From NCBI RefSeq assembly GCF_016862275.1, contig NZ_BOMQ01000017.1, positions 62,001 through 126,000 on the forward strand: a stretch of DNA of 64,000 nucleotides, read 5' to 3'. Positions 1 to 8,080 of the stretch are shown one piece after another (the stretch's first letter is position 1; each line of letters starts with the position of its first letter). Position numbers and translations under genes: made by a program. Origin of the DNA: Actinoplanes nipponensis (GTDB lineage: Bacteria > Actinomycetota > Actinomycetes > Mycobacteriales > Micromonosporaceae). The notes beneath the pieces were generated by a model, which was not told the origin of the DNA, searched no databases, and saw only the letters and a list, made by a program, of their open reading frames with translations.

Positions 1-332
1 GGGTGTTCCTCGCCGCGGATCAGCCGGTAGATCTCGATGAGCTCCTCGACCGTGGCGTCGTGCTCGTCGGCCGACGGCGGGGAGAAGGACGCGGTGGCCT
101 CGGCGACCGCGTAGCCGGCGCCGCCGGGCCCGGCCACGCGCAGGCTGGCGCGCGGGTCGCGGCGCAGGTTGTGCACCTTGGCCAGGGAGCTGCGGGTGGA
201 GGCGCGCAACACCCGGGTCGTGTCGTCGGCGGTGTAGTTCACATCGGACAGTTGCGGGCGGCCGTCGCGCTTGATGGTGGCGAGGGTGCCGAGATCGGCC
301 GCGGCGATCGCGGCCCACAGAGGATCGGACAT
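1..332 (-). CDS. PPOX-class (split beta-barrel) flavin/F420-binding protein, 3' end outside window
   Basis: Reads leftwards off the window edge, so only the first 110 residues are visible. The start MSDPLWAAIAAADLG followed by KRDGRPQLSDVNY, then a segment with SSLAKVHNLRRDP and an acidic helix, is the pattern of the short pyridoxamine-phosphate-oxidase-like proteins of actinobacteria, many of which bind F420 or FMN as small homodimers and reduce or oxidise unknown small molecules. The ATG at 330-332 is chosen because a TAGCCT box ends 7 nt before it. A strong terminator separates it from the GH92 gene that is read in the same direction, so it should be an independent unit. The exact cofactor cannot be told from this part. 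Confidence 0.8.
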   Translation of the reverse strand, partial: MSDPLWAAIAAADLGTLATIKRDGRPQLSDVNYTADDTTRVLRASTRSSLAKVHNLRRDPRASLRVAGPGGAGYAVAEATASFSPPSADEHDATVEELIEIYRLIRGEEH

Positions 333-339
333 ACAGGCC

Positions 340-345
340 AGGCTA
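340..345 (-). promoter_or_regulatory. -10 box of leaderless promoter for the PPOX-like gene
   Basis: On the minus strand TAGCCT is followed by 7 nt and the ATG. The same layout (TANNNT, 6-7 nt, start codon) recurs in front of many genes here. No convincing -35 was found because the terminator occupies that place. Confidence 0.5.
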
Positions 346-348
346 GAC

Positions 349-379
349 GCAGCCGCCTCCCCGGCGGGGAGGCGGCTGC
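349..379 (-). terminator. Terminator after the GH92 gene
   Basis: A perfect 14-bp stem (arm GCAGCCGCCTCCCC) with a 3-nt loop GGC lies 9 nt past the GH92 stop codon. There is no U-tract, which is usual in GC-rich actinomycetes. It separates GH92 from the PPOX-like gene. Confidence 0.85.
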
Positions 380-387
380 GCCGGGCG

Positions 388-3300
388 TCAGAGTTTCGCG
401 CACTGCCCGAGGCGGGGCCCTCCGCCGTCGTCGGGCAGGCCGTTGTCCACCGGCGCCGGCTGGTTGCCGGAGCAGGTGAGCGGGCCGCCGACGGTGTTGC
501 CGGCGACCACCGTGGCGGTCTTGTTGCCGAGCAGCGTCACCGCGCTCTTGAGGGTGGAGTGCTCCAGGCTGACCGGGCCCGAGCCGGTGACCGTCACCGG
601 ACCGCTGACCGTGGTGTCCAGCAGCGCGACCGTGCCCGCGCCGGTCGCGGTGACCGCCGCGCGCAGGGTCGCCCCGGTGGCGTAGAGCGAGGCGCCCCGC
701 GACACCGAGACCAGGCCGGTGATCTGGGCGCCGGCCTTGACGCAGGTGACCCCGGAGCGCACCGAGACCGCGCCGACGACCTGGTCGGAGATGGTGGTGG
801 TGCAGGCCGGGGCCGGGATGCCCAGCAGTTCGATCTCGGCCAGCGTGCCGGCCGGGCCGGCCTCCAGCCGGTAGTGCCGGTACCGCCCGGGTGAAGCGAT
901 CTTGAAGGGCCGGGTCTGCAGGCGCCAGTCGAACTTCTGGTCGCTGCGCTGGTCGATGGTCGTCCAGGTGGTGCCGTCGTAGGAGCCCTTCAGCGTCCAC
1001 GACGACGGGTCACCGGCCGCCGCCGGGCCCGACGTCAGGGTGTAGTAGCTGGCCTGCTCGCCCGCGGAGGCGAAGGTGTACTGCCACCCGTCGGCGAACG
1101 TGGCCTGGGTGGTGGACGTGTCGTCGACCAGCGCCGGCGCCGAGGCCGTGCCGCGGCCCGGGCCGGTCAGGTCGCGCAGCGGATTCGCCACCGCGTCGCC
1201 GGTGGTGAGCGACGGCGGGGCGGCGTCCCGGCCGGTGCCCCAGGTCGACGGCGACGGGCCCATGGTGAAGTCCAGCGTCGCGCCGTCGGCCAGCAGCGCG
1301 TGCGGCAGCGACGTGGAGCCGTACGCCTTTCCGTTGACCTTCAGCGACTGCACGTAGACGTTCCGGCGGCTGTTGCCGGGCGCGTTGACGACGATCTTCC
1401 GGCCGTTCTCCAGGTTGACCGTGGCCCTGGTGAACAGCGGCGAGCCGATCGCGTACGCGGGGCGGCCCATCTGCAACGGGTAGAAGCCCAGCGCGCTGAA
1501 CACCTGCCAGGCGCTCATCTCGCCGTTGTCCTCGTCGCCCGGGTAGCCCTGGCCGATCTCGCTGCCCAGGTACAGCCGGGCGGTGGCCTCGCGGACCAGC
1601 CGCTGCGCCTGGTCCGGCCGGCCCGCGTAGTCGTACATGTAGGGGATGTGGTGCGACGGCTGGTTGCTGAAGCCCCACTGGCCCATCCGGACGTCGCGGG
1701 CCTCGTACATCTCGTGGATCGGGCCGCCGTACGAGCCGTGGAAGGTGGCCGTCTCCGGGGTGGCGAAGAACTTGTCCAGCTTCCGGGCCAGGCCGTCGCG
1801 GCCGCCGTACAGGTTGGCCAGGCCCTGGCCGTCCTGCGGCACGTGGAACGCCATGTTCCAGCCGTCGGTCTCGGTGTAGTCGTAGCCCCAGACCCGCGGG
1901 TCGTAGGTCTCCGGCGGGTTGCGCCACCCGCCGGCCGAGCTCTTGCCCTGGAAGAAGTCCACCGACGGGTCGAACATGTGCACGTAGTTCAGCGCCCGGT
2001 TGCGGAAGTACTCGGCCTCCTCGGCGTACTGCCGCGCCCGCGGGCCGCCCTCGGCCGCCAGCGCCTCGGCCATGTTCGCGATGCCGAAGTCGTTGATGTA
2101 GCCGTCCATGGCCCAGCTCATCGCCTCGCCGGTGACGTCCCTGGGCGTGTAGCCCTTGAAGATCGCGCCGGCCAGACCCTTGCGGCCGACGTTGGCATTC
2201 GGCGGCGTGACCGTCGCGTTCTTCACCGCGGCCCGGTACGCCGTCTCCGCGTCGATGCCCGGCACCCCCTTGAGGTACGCGTCCGCGAAGGCCACGTCCG
2301 AGCTGGTCCCGACCATCAGGTTGGCGTAGCCCGGCGACGACCAGCGGGAGATCCAGCCGCCGTCGCGGAACTGCTGCACGAACCCGTCCACCATCTCGCC
2401 CGCCTGCCGCGGCGTCAGCAGCGAGTACGCCGGCCACGTGGTGCGGTACGTGTCCCAGAACCCGTTGTTGACGTAGACCTTGCCGTCCACGACGGGCGCG
2501 CCGGTCCGCGTGGGGGTGCTGGCCGGGCTGGTCACCGCGGACTGCACGGTGTGCCGGTAGACCGGCTCGTCGTTGCTGCCGGTGTTCTCGTAGCCCGAGT
2601 TGGGATAGAGGAACAGCCGGTACAGGTTCGAGTAGAGCGTGACGAGCTGATCCTCCGACGCGCCCTCGACCTCGACGGTGTGCATCTTGGCGTCCCACAG
2701 CTCGCGGGCCCGGTCCCGGACCGAGGCGAGCGTCGCGTCGGCGGCGATCTCCAGGTCCAGGTTGTGCCGGGCCTGCTCGACGCTGATCAGCGAGGTGGCG
2801 ATGCGCATCCGCACGGTCTTGTCCGCGGTGGTGTCGAACTTCAGGTAGCCGGTGGACGGGCGGTTGCCGGTGGGCAGCATGCCGCTCGCCGTGACCGGGG
2901 CGTCGACGGTGGCGTACATGAACATCCGGGTGAAGCCGGCGGAGAGGCCGCCGCTGTTGACGTCCGACCAGCCCGAGACCGCCTGGCCGGCGGCGTCGAT
3001 GGTCAGCCCGGACCGGCTGTCCACGTTGTCGAGGATCAGGTTGCCGCTGTCGCCGGTGAAGGTGAACTGGAGCAGCGCGGCGTGGTCGGCCGGCGCGATC
3101 TCGGTCCGGAGCCCGTTGTCGAAGGTCACGCCGTAGTGGTACGGCTTGGCCACCTCGTTCTCGTGCCCGAAGGCCAGCGCCCGGTTGGCCCGGTTGGCGT
3201 CCGGCACGCCGGTCGCCCCGCTCGGCATCACCTGGAACGTCTGCCGGTCGCCCATCCACGGGCTGGGCTCGTGGCTGGCCGAGAACGCCTGCAGGGTGGG

Positions 3301-4641
3301 CCGGTTGGCCGCGTTGTTCTGGCGGTGGTACTCGTACAGCCAGCTCGTGGTGCCGGCGTTGGTGACCGGGGTCCAGAAGTTGAAGCCGTGCGGGACCGCG
3401 GTCGCCGGGAAGTTGTTGCCGCGGGAGAAGTCGCCCGAGGACATGGTGCCGCGGCGCGTCTCGGCGTACTCGGCGAGGTGCTCCCGGGGCCGGGACGCCG
3501 GGACCTCGGCGAGCGCGATGTCGTCGTACCAGGCCCGGAAGGTGGTGGGTCCGCTCGGCTTGTCGTACGCGATCAGGATGCGGTCGACGGTCCTGCCCGC
3601 CGCGACCTCGCCGATCCGCGCGGTCCGCTTGTTCCACTGGGCGGTGTACAGCGTCTGCGACGCGCCCTGCGCGGCGGCGCTGACCACCACGCCGTGCTGG
3701 TCGACGGCCCGGAGATCCGACAGGTACGTGCCGTCGGTGAACGCCAGGTCGACCGCGGTGTACGTGGCCGGGTTGCTCAGGTCCTCCCGGTTGAGTTCCG
3801 GCAGCACCAGGTACGACAGCTCGGTGTCGGCGGTGACCGCCACGTCCACGTCGAAGACCTGGTTGGTCGAGTGCCCCCGGCCCTCGGCGGTGTGCCGCCC
3901 GGCGATCTGGAACGCCTGGAGCCCGGTGAAGCCCACGCCCGCCTTGGCGGTGGGGGAGCTGGCCGGCCCGGGACCGGTCCGGCTCTGCATCGGCCCGGCC
4001 GGCGGCGGCGTCACGTCGGCGCCGGCCAGCTCGAGCTCGGCGAGCTGGGTGAGGTCGCCGGACGGGTGCCCGGTGATGCTCAGCCGGTAGATCGGGAACG
4101 AGCCCGGGTCGGCGACGGTGTAGGTGCGGGTCTGGAAGCGCTCGGCGAAGGTCTGCCCGGTCCGCGTGTCGACCGTGGTCCAGGTGCTGCCGTCGGCGGA
4201 ACCCTGCAGGGTCCAGTCCCGGGGGTCGCGTTCGGGGGCGTCGTTGGCCGAGGTCAGCGCGTATCCGACGACCTCGGCGGGGGCGTCCAGGGTGTACTGC
4301 GCCCAGCTCGTCGGGGTGTCGACCAGCCACTTGGTGGCCGAGTCGCCGTCGTTGAGGTTGGCCCGGCCCTCGTTGCCGTTCGGCTCGGCGTTGACCGCGA
4401 TGGCGGTGACGTGGCCGCGCAGGCTGCCCGGCATGCCGACGACGACGGTGCCGTCGACGCCACCGCTGCCGGCCTCCGGGTCGACCGTGTCGGTCCAGTC
4501 GGGTTGCGGATCGCCGGTCTCGAAGGACGAGCGGAACGAGCCGGCGGCGGCCGCCGCGGCCGCACCGCCCGTGGCTACCGCCGCCGCTGCCGCGATCAGT
4601 GTGACGGATAACAGGGCGACGCCCCATCGTGGCCGGTGCAT
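388..4641 (-). CDS. Secreted multidomain GH92 glycosidase (alpha-mannosidase family, putative mannose-1-phosphodiester type)
   Basis: 1417 residues with an N-terminal signal peptide (hydrophobic stretch to about residue 34). Order: F5/8-type-C-like sugar-binding domain (about 70-210), a second jelly-roll-like region (about 215-375), the GH92 beta-sandwich and (alpha/alpha)6 catalytic part (about 380-1130), a second F5/8-like domain (about 1150-1290) and a repetitive beta-rich tail with two Cys near each end. GH92 hallmarks are GFWDTYRTTWPAYSLL, ETDGWNMAFHVPQD and GYPGDEDNGEMSAWQ (base Asp 1036/1038). The usual catalytic-acid motif NEPSHH reads NQPSHH here (Gln994), a change known from GH92 enzymes that cleave mannose-1-phosphate diesters. 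GH92 enzymes invert and need calcium. An AGGAGG ribosome site precedes ATG 4641. A 14-bp palindrome upstream suggests LacI-type control. Confidence 0.93.
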   Translation of the reverse strand: MHRPRWGVALLSVTLIAAAAAVATGGAAAAAAAGSFRSSFETGDPQPDWTDTVDPEAGSGGVDGTVVVGMPGSLRGHVTAIAVNAEPNGNEGRANLNDGDSATKWLVDTPTSWAQYTLDAPAEVVGYALTSANDAPERDPRDWTLQGSADGSTWTTVDTRTGQTFAERFQTRTYTVADPGSFPIYRLSITGHPSGDLTQLAELELAGADVTPPPAGPMQSRTGPGPASSPTAKAGVGFTGLQAFQIAGRHTAEGRGHSTNQVFDVDVAVTADTELSYLVLPELNREDLSNPATYTAVDLAFTDGTYLSDLRAVDQHGVVVSAAAQGASQTLYTAQWNKRTARIGEVAAGRTVDRILIAYDKPSGPTTFRAWYDDIALAEVPASRPREHLAEYAETRRGTMSSGDFSRGNNFPATAVPHGFNFWTPVTNAGTTSWLYEYHRQNNAANRPTLQAFSASHEPSPWMGDRQTFQVMPSGATGVPDANRANRALAFGHENEVAKPYHYGVTFDNGLRTEIAPADHAALLQFTFTGDSGNLILDNVDSRSGLTIDAAGQAVSGWSDVNSGGLSAGFTRMFMYATVDAPVTASGMLPTGNRPSTGYLKFDTTADKTVRMRIATSLISVEQARHNLDLEIAADATLASVRDRARELWDAKMHTVEVEGASEDQLVTLYSNLYRLFLYPNSGYENTGSNDEPVYRHTVQSAVTSPASTPTRTGAPVVDGKVYVNNGFWDTYRTTWPAYSLLTPRQAGEMVDGFVQQFRDGGWISRWSSPGYANLMVGTSSDVAFADAYLKGVPGIDAETAYRAAVKNATVTPPNANVGRKGLAGAIFKGYTPRDVTGEAMSWAMDGYINDFGIANMAEALAAEGGPRARQYAEEAEYFRNRALNYVHMFDPSVDFFQGKSSAGGWRNPPETYDPRVWGYDYTETDGWNMAFHVPQDGQGLANLYGGRDGLARKLDKFFATPETATFHGSYGGPIHEMYEARDVRMGQWGFSNQPSHHIPYMYDYAGRPDQAQRLVREATARLYLGSEIGQGYPGDEDNGEMSAWQVFSALGFYPLQMGRPAYAIGSPLFTRATVNLENGRKIVVNAPGNSRRNVYVQSLKVNGKAYGSTSLPHALLADGATLDFTMGPSPSTWGTGRDAAPPSLTTGDAVANPLRDLTGPGRGTASAPALVDDTSTTQATFADGWQYTFASAGEQASYYTLTSGPAAAGDPSSWTLKGSYDGTTWTTIDQRSDQKFDWRLQTRPFKIASPGRYRHYRLEAGPAGTLAEIELLGIPAPACTTTISDQVVGAVSVRSGVTCVKAGAQITGLVSVSRGASLYATGATLRAAVTATGAGTVALLDTTVSGPVTVTGSGPVSLEHSTLKSAVTLLGNKTATVVAGNTVGGPLTCSGNQPAPVDNGLPDDGGGPRLGQCAKL

Positions 4642-4731
4642 GCCGTCTCCTCCTGGAAGTTGTAAGGAAACCTCCGCGAGACATCGTCATGTGTAAGTCT
4701 GTCGATCCGCAAGGGTTGCGCGCCGTCCGGT

Positions 4732-4745
4732 TGACATCGATGTCA
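4732..4745. promoter_or_regulatory. Palindromic operator candidate (LacI-type) between GH92 and HTH gene
   Basis: TGACATCGATGTCA is a perfect 14-bp palindrome with a central CG, the form typical of LacI-family operators. It lies 91 bp upstream of the GH92 start and 51 bp upstream of the divergent HTH gene. A partial copy (ATGACATCGACG) occurs in the region upstream of the LacI gene near 11645. Confidence 0.5.
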
Positions 4746-4784
4746 GCATGGAGCCGCTTCTCTAGAGCCAACGCCGCTTGGTTA

Positions 4785-4790
4785 TACGCT
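4785..4790 (+). promoter_or_regulatory. -10 box of leaderless promoter for HTH regulator
   Basis: TACGCT is followed by gggcgg and the ATG at 4797. The same hexamer with a 6-nt gap precedes the gene at 8081. Confidence 0.55.
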
Positions 4791-4796
4791 GGGCGG

Positions 4797-5456
4797 ATGA
4801 CGGCCCCCGATGACCTCGATTCCGGCCTGGCGGCGGTGGCCGCGCTCGCCGACGGTGTGCGGCGTGCCGCCTACCGGGCGGTGCTGGCCGCCGGCGCCGG
4901 CCCGGTCGGCCGCGACGAGGTCGCCGCGGCGCTCGGGGTGGGCCGCACGCTGGCGGCGTTCCACCTGGACAAGCTGGTCGACGCCGGGCTGCTGGAGGTC
5001 TCCTACGCCCGGCGCTCGGGTCGCACCGGTCCGGGCGCGGGCCGCCCGGCCAAGCTCTACCGCGCGTCCGCCGCCGAGCACGCGGTCAGCGTGCCGCCGC
5101 GCGCCTACCGGACGGCCGCCGAGCTGCTGGCCGAGTCCGTGGAGCGCAGCGGCGCCGACGCGGCGCTCTTCGAGGTGGCCCGCGAGCACGGCCGTCGCAC
5201 ATCGCCCGGCGCGGACGTGCCCGATCTGCTGGCCGCGCACGGTTACGCCCCGGCGGAGACCCCGGCCGGGATCGAGCTGCGCAACTGCCCGTTCCACCGG
5301 CTGGCCGAGCAGTTCCCGCCGCTGATCTGCGGGATGAACCTGGCGATGATCACCGGACTGCTGGACGGCGCCGGCGCGTCCGCGCGGTGGCGGGCCCGGA
5401 TGGACGCGGCCCCCGGGCGCTGCTGCGTAGTGCTGTCTAAAAACAATGGCGGTTGA
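4797..5456 (+). CDS. HTH transcriptional regulator with C-terminal Cys/His motif (possible Fe-S or metal sensor)
   Basis: 219 residues. An N-terminal winged-helix (ArsR/MarR-like; DEVAAALGVGRTLAAFHLDKL around 37-57) is followed by GRPAKLYR, the wing of COG2345-type regulators. The C-terminal half carries C164-P-F-H, then C178 in LICGMNL, then C209-C210 in GRCCVV. Spaced cysteines of this kind are seen in SufR-like repressors that bind an iron-sulfur cluster, so a redox or metal sensing role is plausible but inferred. An in-frame upstream start exists, but ATG 4797 fits a leaderless promoter and the usual family length. The gene is divergent from GH92 and followed closely by a DUF3291 gene. 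Its target is unknown. Confidence 0.85.
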   Translation: MTAPDDLDSGLAAVAALADGVRRAAYRAVLAAGAGPVGRDEVAAALGVGRTLAAFHLDKLVDAGLLEVSYARRSGRTGPGAGRPAKLYRASAAEHAVSVPPRAYRTAAELLAESVERSGADAALFEVAREHGRRTSPGADVPDLLAAHGYAPAETPAGIELRNCPFHRLAEQFPPLICGMNLAMITGLLDGAGASARWRARMDAAPGRCCVVLSKNNGG

Positions 5457-5482
5457 CACTACAGAGCGGGGTCTGCTGTGCT
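5453..5482 (+). promoter_or_regulatory. Promoter of the DUF3291 gene
   Basis: TTGACA (5453-5458, overlapping the stop codon of the HTH gene), 18-bp spacer, TGTGCT (5477-5482), then 6 nt to the ATG at 5489. The -35 is consensus and the -10 is weak. Confidence 0.5.
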
Positions 5483-5488
5483 GAGCCC

Positions 5489-5953
5489 ATGACGACCGCA
5501 TTCCACCTGGCTCAGTTCAACGCCGCCCGCCTCCGCGCGCCGCTGACCGACCCGACGATGGCCGGGTTCGTCGCCGGCCTGGACACGATCAACGCGCTGG
5601 CCGACGCGTCACCCGGCTTCGTCTGGCGCCTCGCCGAGGGTCCGGACGGCGACGCCACCACGGTCCGCCCGCTGGACCCGGACGTGATCGTCACGATGTC
5701 GGTGTGGGAGTCGATCGAGGCGCTGCGCGCGTTCTCGTACCAGAGCACCCACCTGGACTACCTGCGCCGCCGCCGCGAGTGGTTCCGGCCGATCGCCCCG
5801 GCGTCGCTGGTGCTGTGGTGGATCCCGGCCGGCCGGCTCCCCACCGTCGAGCAGGGATGCGAACGCCTCGCCCGGGTCGCCGCCGGTCCGTCGCCGGAGG
5901 CGTTCACGTTCCGGCAGACGTACCCGGCCCCGGAGCTGACCGCCCGGACCTGA
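5489..5953 (+). CDS. DUF3291 family protein
   Basis: 154 residues. The start FHLAQFNAARLRAPLTDP, then GFVWRL, TMSVWESIEALRAFSYQSTH and FRPIAPASLVLWWIPAG, match the DUF3291 family, small proteins with a ferredoxin-like (dimeric alpha/beta barrel, monooxygenase-like) fold of unknown function. No signal peptide or membrane segment is seen. ATG 5489 is preferred over an in-frame codon 36 nt upstream because that one lies inside the preceding gene and a promoter with a 6-nt gap fits 5489. It ends 4 bp before the stop codon of the convergent response regulator gene, leaving no room for a separate terminator. Confidence 0.85.
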   Translation: MTTAFHLAQFNAARLRAPLTDPTMAGFVAGLDTINALADASPGFVWRLAEGPDGDATTVRPLDPDVIVTMSVWESIEALRAFSYQSTHLDYLRRRREWFRPIAPASLVLWWIPAGRLPTVEQGCERLARVAAGPSPEAFTFRQTYPAPELTART

Positions 5954-5957
5954 GCGG

Positions 5958-6617
5958 TCAGCGGCCGACCAGGCCCTCCTCGTAGGCGATGATCACCAAC
6001 TGCACCCGGTCGCGGATGCCGAGCTTGGCGATCGCCCGGGTGATGTGAGTCTTCGCGGTGAGCGGGCTGATCACCAGCTCCCGAGCGATCTCCTCGTTGG
6101 ACAGTCCGGTGGCGACCAGGCCCACCACCTCGCGTTCGCGGCCGGTCAGCGCCGCCAACCGCGCGCCGCCGGCCGGCGCCGGGGCGGGCCGGTACGCGAA
6201 CTGCCCGATCACCCGGCGCGTGACGCTGGGGGAGAGCAGCGCCTCGCCGGCCGCCACCACCCGGACGGCGTGCCGCAGGCCCTCCGGGTCGACCTCCTTG
6301 GTGAGAAACCCGCTCGCCCCCGCCGCCAGCGCCGCGAAGACGTACTCGTCGGTCTCGAAGGTGGTCAGGATGATCACCCGGCAGCCCCGCAGCCCGGGGT
6401 CGGCCATGATGAGCCGGGTCGCCGCGATCCCGTCCAGCCCGGGCATCCGGATGTCCATCAGCACGACGTCCGGGCGCAGCGCGCGGGTGGCCCGCACCGC
6501 CTCGTCGCCGGTGGCCGCCTCGCCGGCCACCACGATCCCCCGGTCGCGCTTGAGCAGGCTGCGGAAGCCGGCCCGGACCAGATGCTGGTCGTCGGCGAGC
6601 AGCACGGAGACGGTCAT
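5958..6617 (-). CDS. NarL/FixJ-type response regulator
   Basis: 219 residues. The receiver domain (about 4-120) has the acidic pair D9-D10, phospho-acceptor D55 in VVLMDIRMPG, the conserved Thr of ILTTFETDEY and Lys of FLTKEV. A LuxR-type HTH follows (about 152-212; LTGREREVVGLVATGLSNEE). It starts 1 bp after the stop of the histidine kinase gene, so the two form an operon and a cognate pair. The expected role is phosphorylation-dependent DNA binding at target promoters. The signal is unknown. Confidence 0.95.
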   Translation of the reverse strand: MTVSVLLADDQHLVRAGFRSLLKRDRGIVVAGEAATGDEAVRATRALRPDVVLMDIRMPGLDGIAATRLIMADPGLRGCRVIILTTFETDEYVFAALAAGASGFLTKEVDPEGLRHAVRVVAAGEALLSPSVTRRVIGQFAYRPAPAPAGGARLAALTGREREVVGLVATGLSNEEIARELVISPLTAKTHITRAIAKLGIRDRVQLVIIAYEEGLVGR

Positions 6618-6618
6618 C

Positions 6619-7731
6619 TCAGGCCGCGACCGGGATCAGCGCGCGGACGACGAAACCCCGGCCCGGCACCGGTCCGGCGGTCAGCGCGCCACCCAGCGCC
6701 GCGACCCGCTCGCGCATCCCCATGATCCCGTGTCCCTCCGTGCCGGGCGCCGCGCCGGCGCCGTCGTCGGCGACCTCCACTGTGACGCTCGCCGGGGTGT
6801 AGTGCAGCATCACGGTCGCCCGGGCGGCCGGCGCGTGCCGGACGGTGTTGGTCAGCGACTCCTGCACCACCCGGTGGACCGCCGTGGCGACGGGCGCCGG
6901 CACCGCGTCCCGCTCGCCGAGCTCGGTCACGGTCACGGTCACCCCGGCGGAGCGGACCCGGTCGATCAGTCCGGCCAGGCCCTCCAACCCGGCGGCCGGC
7001 GTCTCGATCCGGTCGCCCTCGCGGAGCACGTCCACCAGCGACCTCAGGTCACCCATCGCCCGGCCGCGGACCTCCTGGGCCAGCCGCAGGGCCTCGCGGG
7101 CCTCGGCCGGCTCCTCGTCGAAGATGTCCAGCGCGACGTTGAGGTGCACGCCCACCACGGCGAGCGTGTGCGACACGACGTCGTGCAGGTCCCGGGCGAT
7201 GCCGACGCGCTCCTCGGCGCGCCGCCGCCGAGCGTCCAGCTCCCGCTCGTGCAGCGACTGCGCCAGCCGGGCCGCGGCCTCCTGCTGCCAGCGCCGGGTG
7301 CTGCGGTACGCGAGGGCCGTCGCGAGCGCCGCGGCCAGCCAGAGCACCTCACCCCCGAACTGACCGAGCACCCGGTCAGCCGGGAGCGGTTCGACGAAGC
7401 TGTCCCAGACGACGCCGTACCAGAGGGTGAGCACCCCGGCCACGATCGCGGTCCGCACCCGCCCGGCGAGCGCCAGCGCCACGAACGCCGCGGTGGAGGG
7501 CCAGGCCCAGCCGCTGCCGATCAGGTGCGCGGTGTGCAGGGCGACGGTGCTGAGCACGCCGACGATCAGCACGGTCAGCGGCCACCGGCCGACCAGCAGC
7601 GTCAGGAGGGCCAGGCAGACAGCGACGGCGCCGGTCAGCGCGGGATCCAGGTTCCCGCCGGTGACGGCGAGGCCGGCCGGGACGCCGATCAGGGTCAGCA
7701 GCGCGGCGACCCAGGGCAGTGAGCGTGGCAT
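6619..7731 (-). CDS. Sensor histidine kinase (HisKA_3 family)
   Basis: 370 residues from ATG 7731. Several membrane segments fill the first 140 residues, with no sizable extracellular loop, so the signal is probably sensed in or near the membrane. The dimerisation motif GIARDLHDVVSHTLAVVG carries phospho-acceptor His183, and the HATPase part shows NTVRHA (N box) and DDGAGA plus GHGIMGMRER (G boxes). An in-frame start further upstream would lie in the preceding small gene, so ATG 7731 (8 nt from that gene's stop) is chosen. It sits between a 75-residue membrane protein and its response regulator in one operon. Confidence 0.93.
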   Translation of the reverse strand: MPRSLPWVAALLTLIGVPAGLAVTGGNLDPALTGAVAVCLALLTLLVGRWPLTVLIVGVLSTVALHTAHLIGSGWAWPSTAAFVALALAGRVRTAIVAGVLTLWYGVVWDSFVEPLPADRVLGQFGGEVLWLAAALATALAYRSTRRWQQEAAARLAQSLHERELDARRRRAEERVGIARDLHDVVSHTLAVVGVHLNVALDIFDEEPAEAREALRLAQEVRGRAMGDLRSLVDVLREGDRIETPAAGLEGLAGLIDRVRSAGVTVTVTELGERDAVPAPVATAVHRVVQESLTNTVRHAPAARATVMLHYTPASVTVEVADDGAGAAPGTEGHGIMGMRERVAALGGALTAGPVPGRGFVVRALIPVAA

Positions 7732-7736
7732 GGTGG

Positions 7737-7964
7737 TCACCTTCCCGTACCCGTGCCCGTGGCCGGCCGCAGCGGTCGCAGCGTCACGAAGCTGAGGCCG
7801 GCTGCGATGACCCACAGGGCGAGCCGCCGGGTCAGCGAGATGAGCGTCTCATGGCAGTCGATCCCCAGTCGCGGTCCCGCCACGACGCCCAGCGCGACGA
7901 GCGCGGCCAGGGCCCCGGCCCCGCCGATGAGCAGGCCCGGATGGTGTCTCAAGGTGTCGGTCAT
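7737..7964 (-). CDS. Small two-helix membrane protein leading the two-component operon
   Basis: 75 residues with two predicted membrane helices (about 10-28 and 48-65), separated by a loop with one Cys (RLGIDCHETL). No family recognised. It is the first gene of the operon with the histidine kinase and response regulator, ending 5 bp before the kinase start, so it may be an accessory or modulator of the sensor; that is inference from position only. TAGTTT lies 6 nt before the ATG, matching the leaderless promoters of this genome. Confidence 0.7.
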   Translation of the reverse strand: MTDTLRHHPGLLIGGAGALAALVALGVVAGPRLGIDCHETLISLTRRLALWVIAAGLSFVTLRPLRPATGTGTGR

Positions 7965-7970
7965 GCCAGC

Positions 7971-7976
7971 AAACTA
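7971..7976 (-). promoter_or_regulatory. -10 box of the two-component operon
   Basis: TAGTTT on the minus strand, 6 nt before ATG 7964. Confidence 0.5.
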
Positions 7977-8068
7977 GGTTCGGCGCGGGCCTGGCGCGTC
8001 GTCCCGGCGGCGGCTCCCGGGCCGACTCCCTTCGCGTACGGGGCTACACCGATCGGCGTAGGTCGCTC

Positions 8069-8074
8069 TACGCT
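8069..8074 (+). promoter_or_regulatory. -10 box of leaderless promoter
   Basis: TACGCT, then gacccg, then GTG 8081; identical hexamer and spacing to the promoter at 4785. Confidence 0.55.
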
Positions 8075-8080
8075 GACCCG

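Noticed and set aside
1300..4611. Very long open frame on the plus strand opposite the GH92 gene
   Set aside because: It mirrors the GH92 codons; its product is Val/Arg/Gly-rich without any domain, as expected for an antisense frame in GC-rich DNA.
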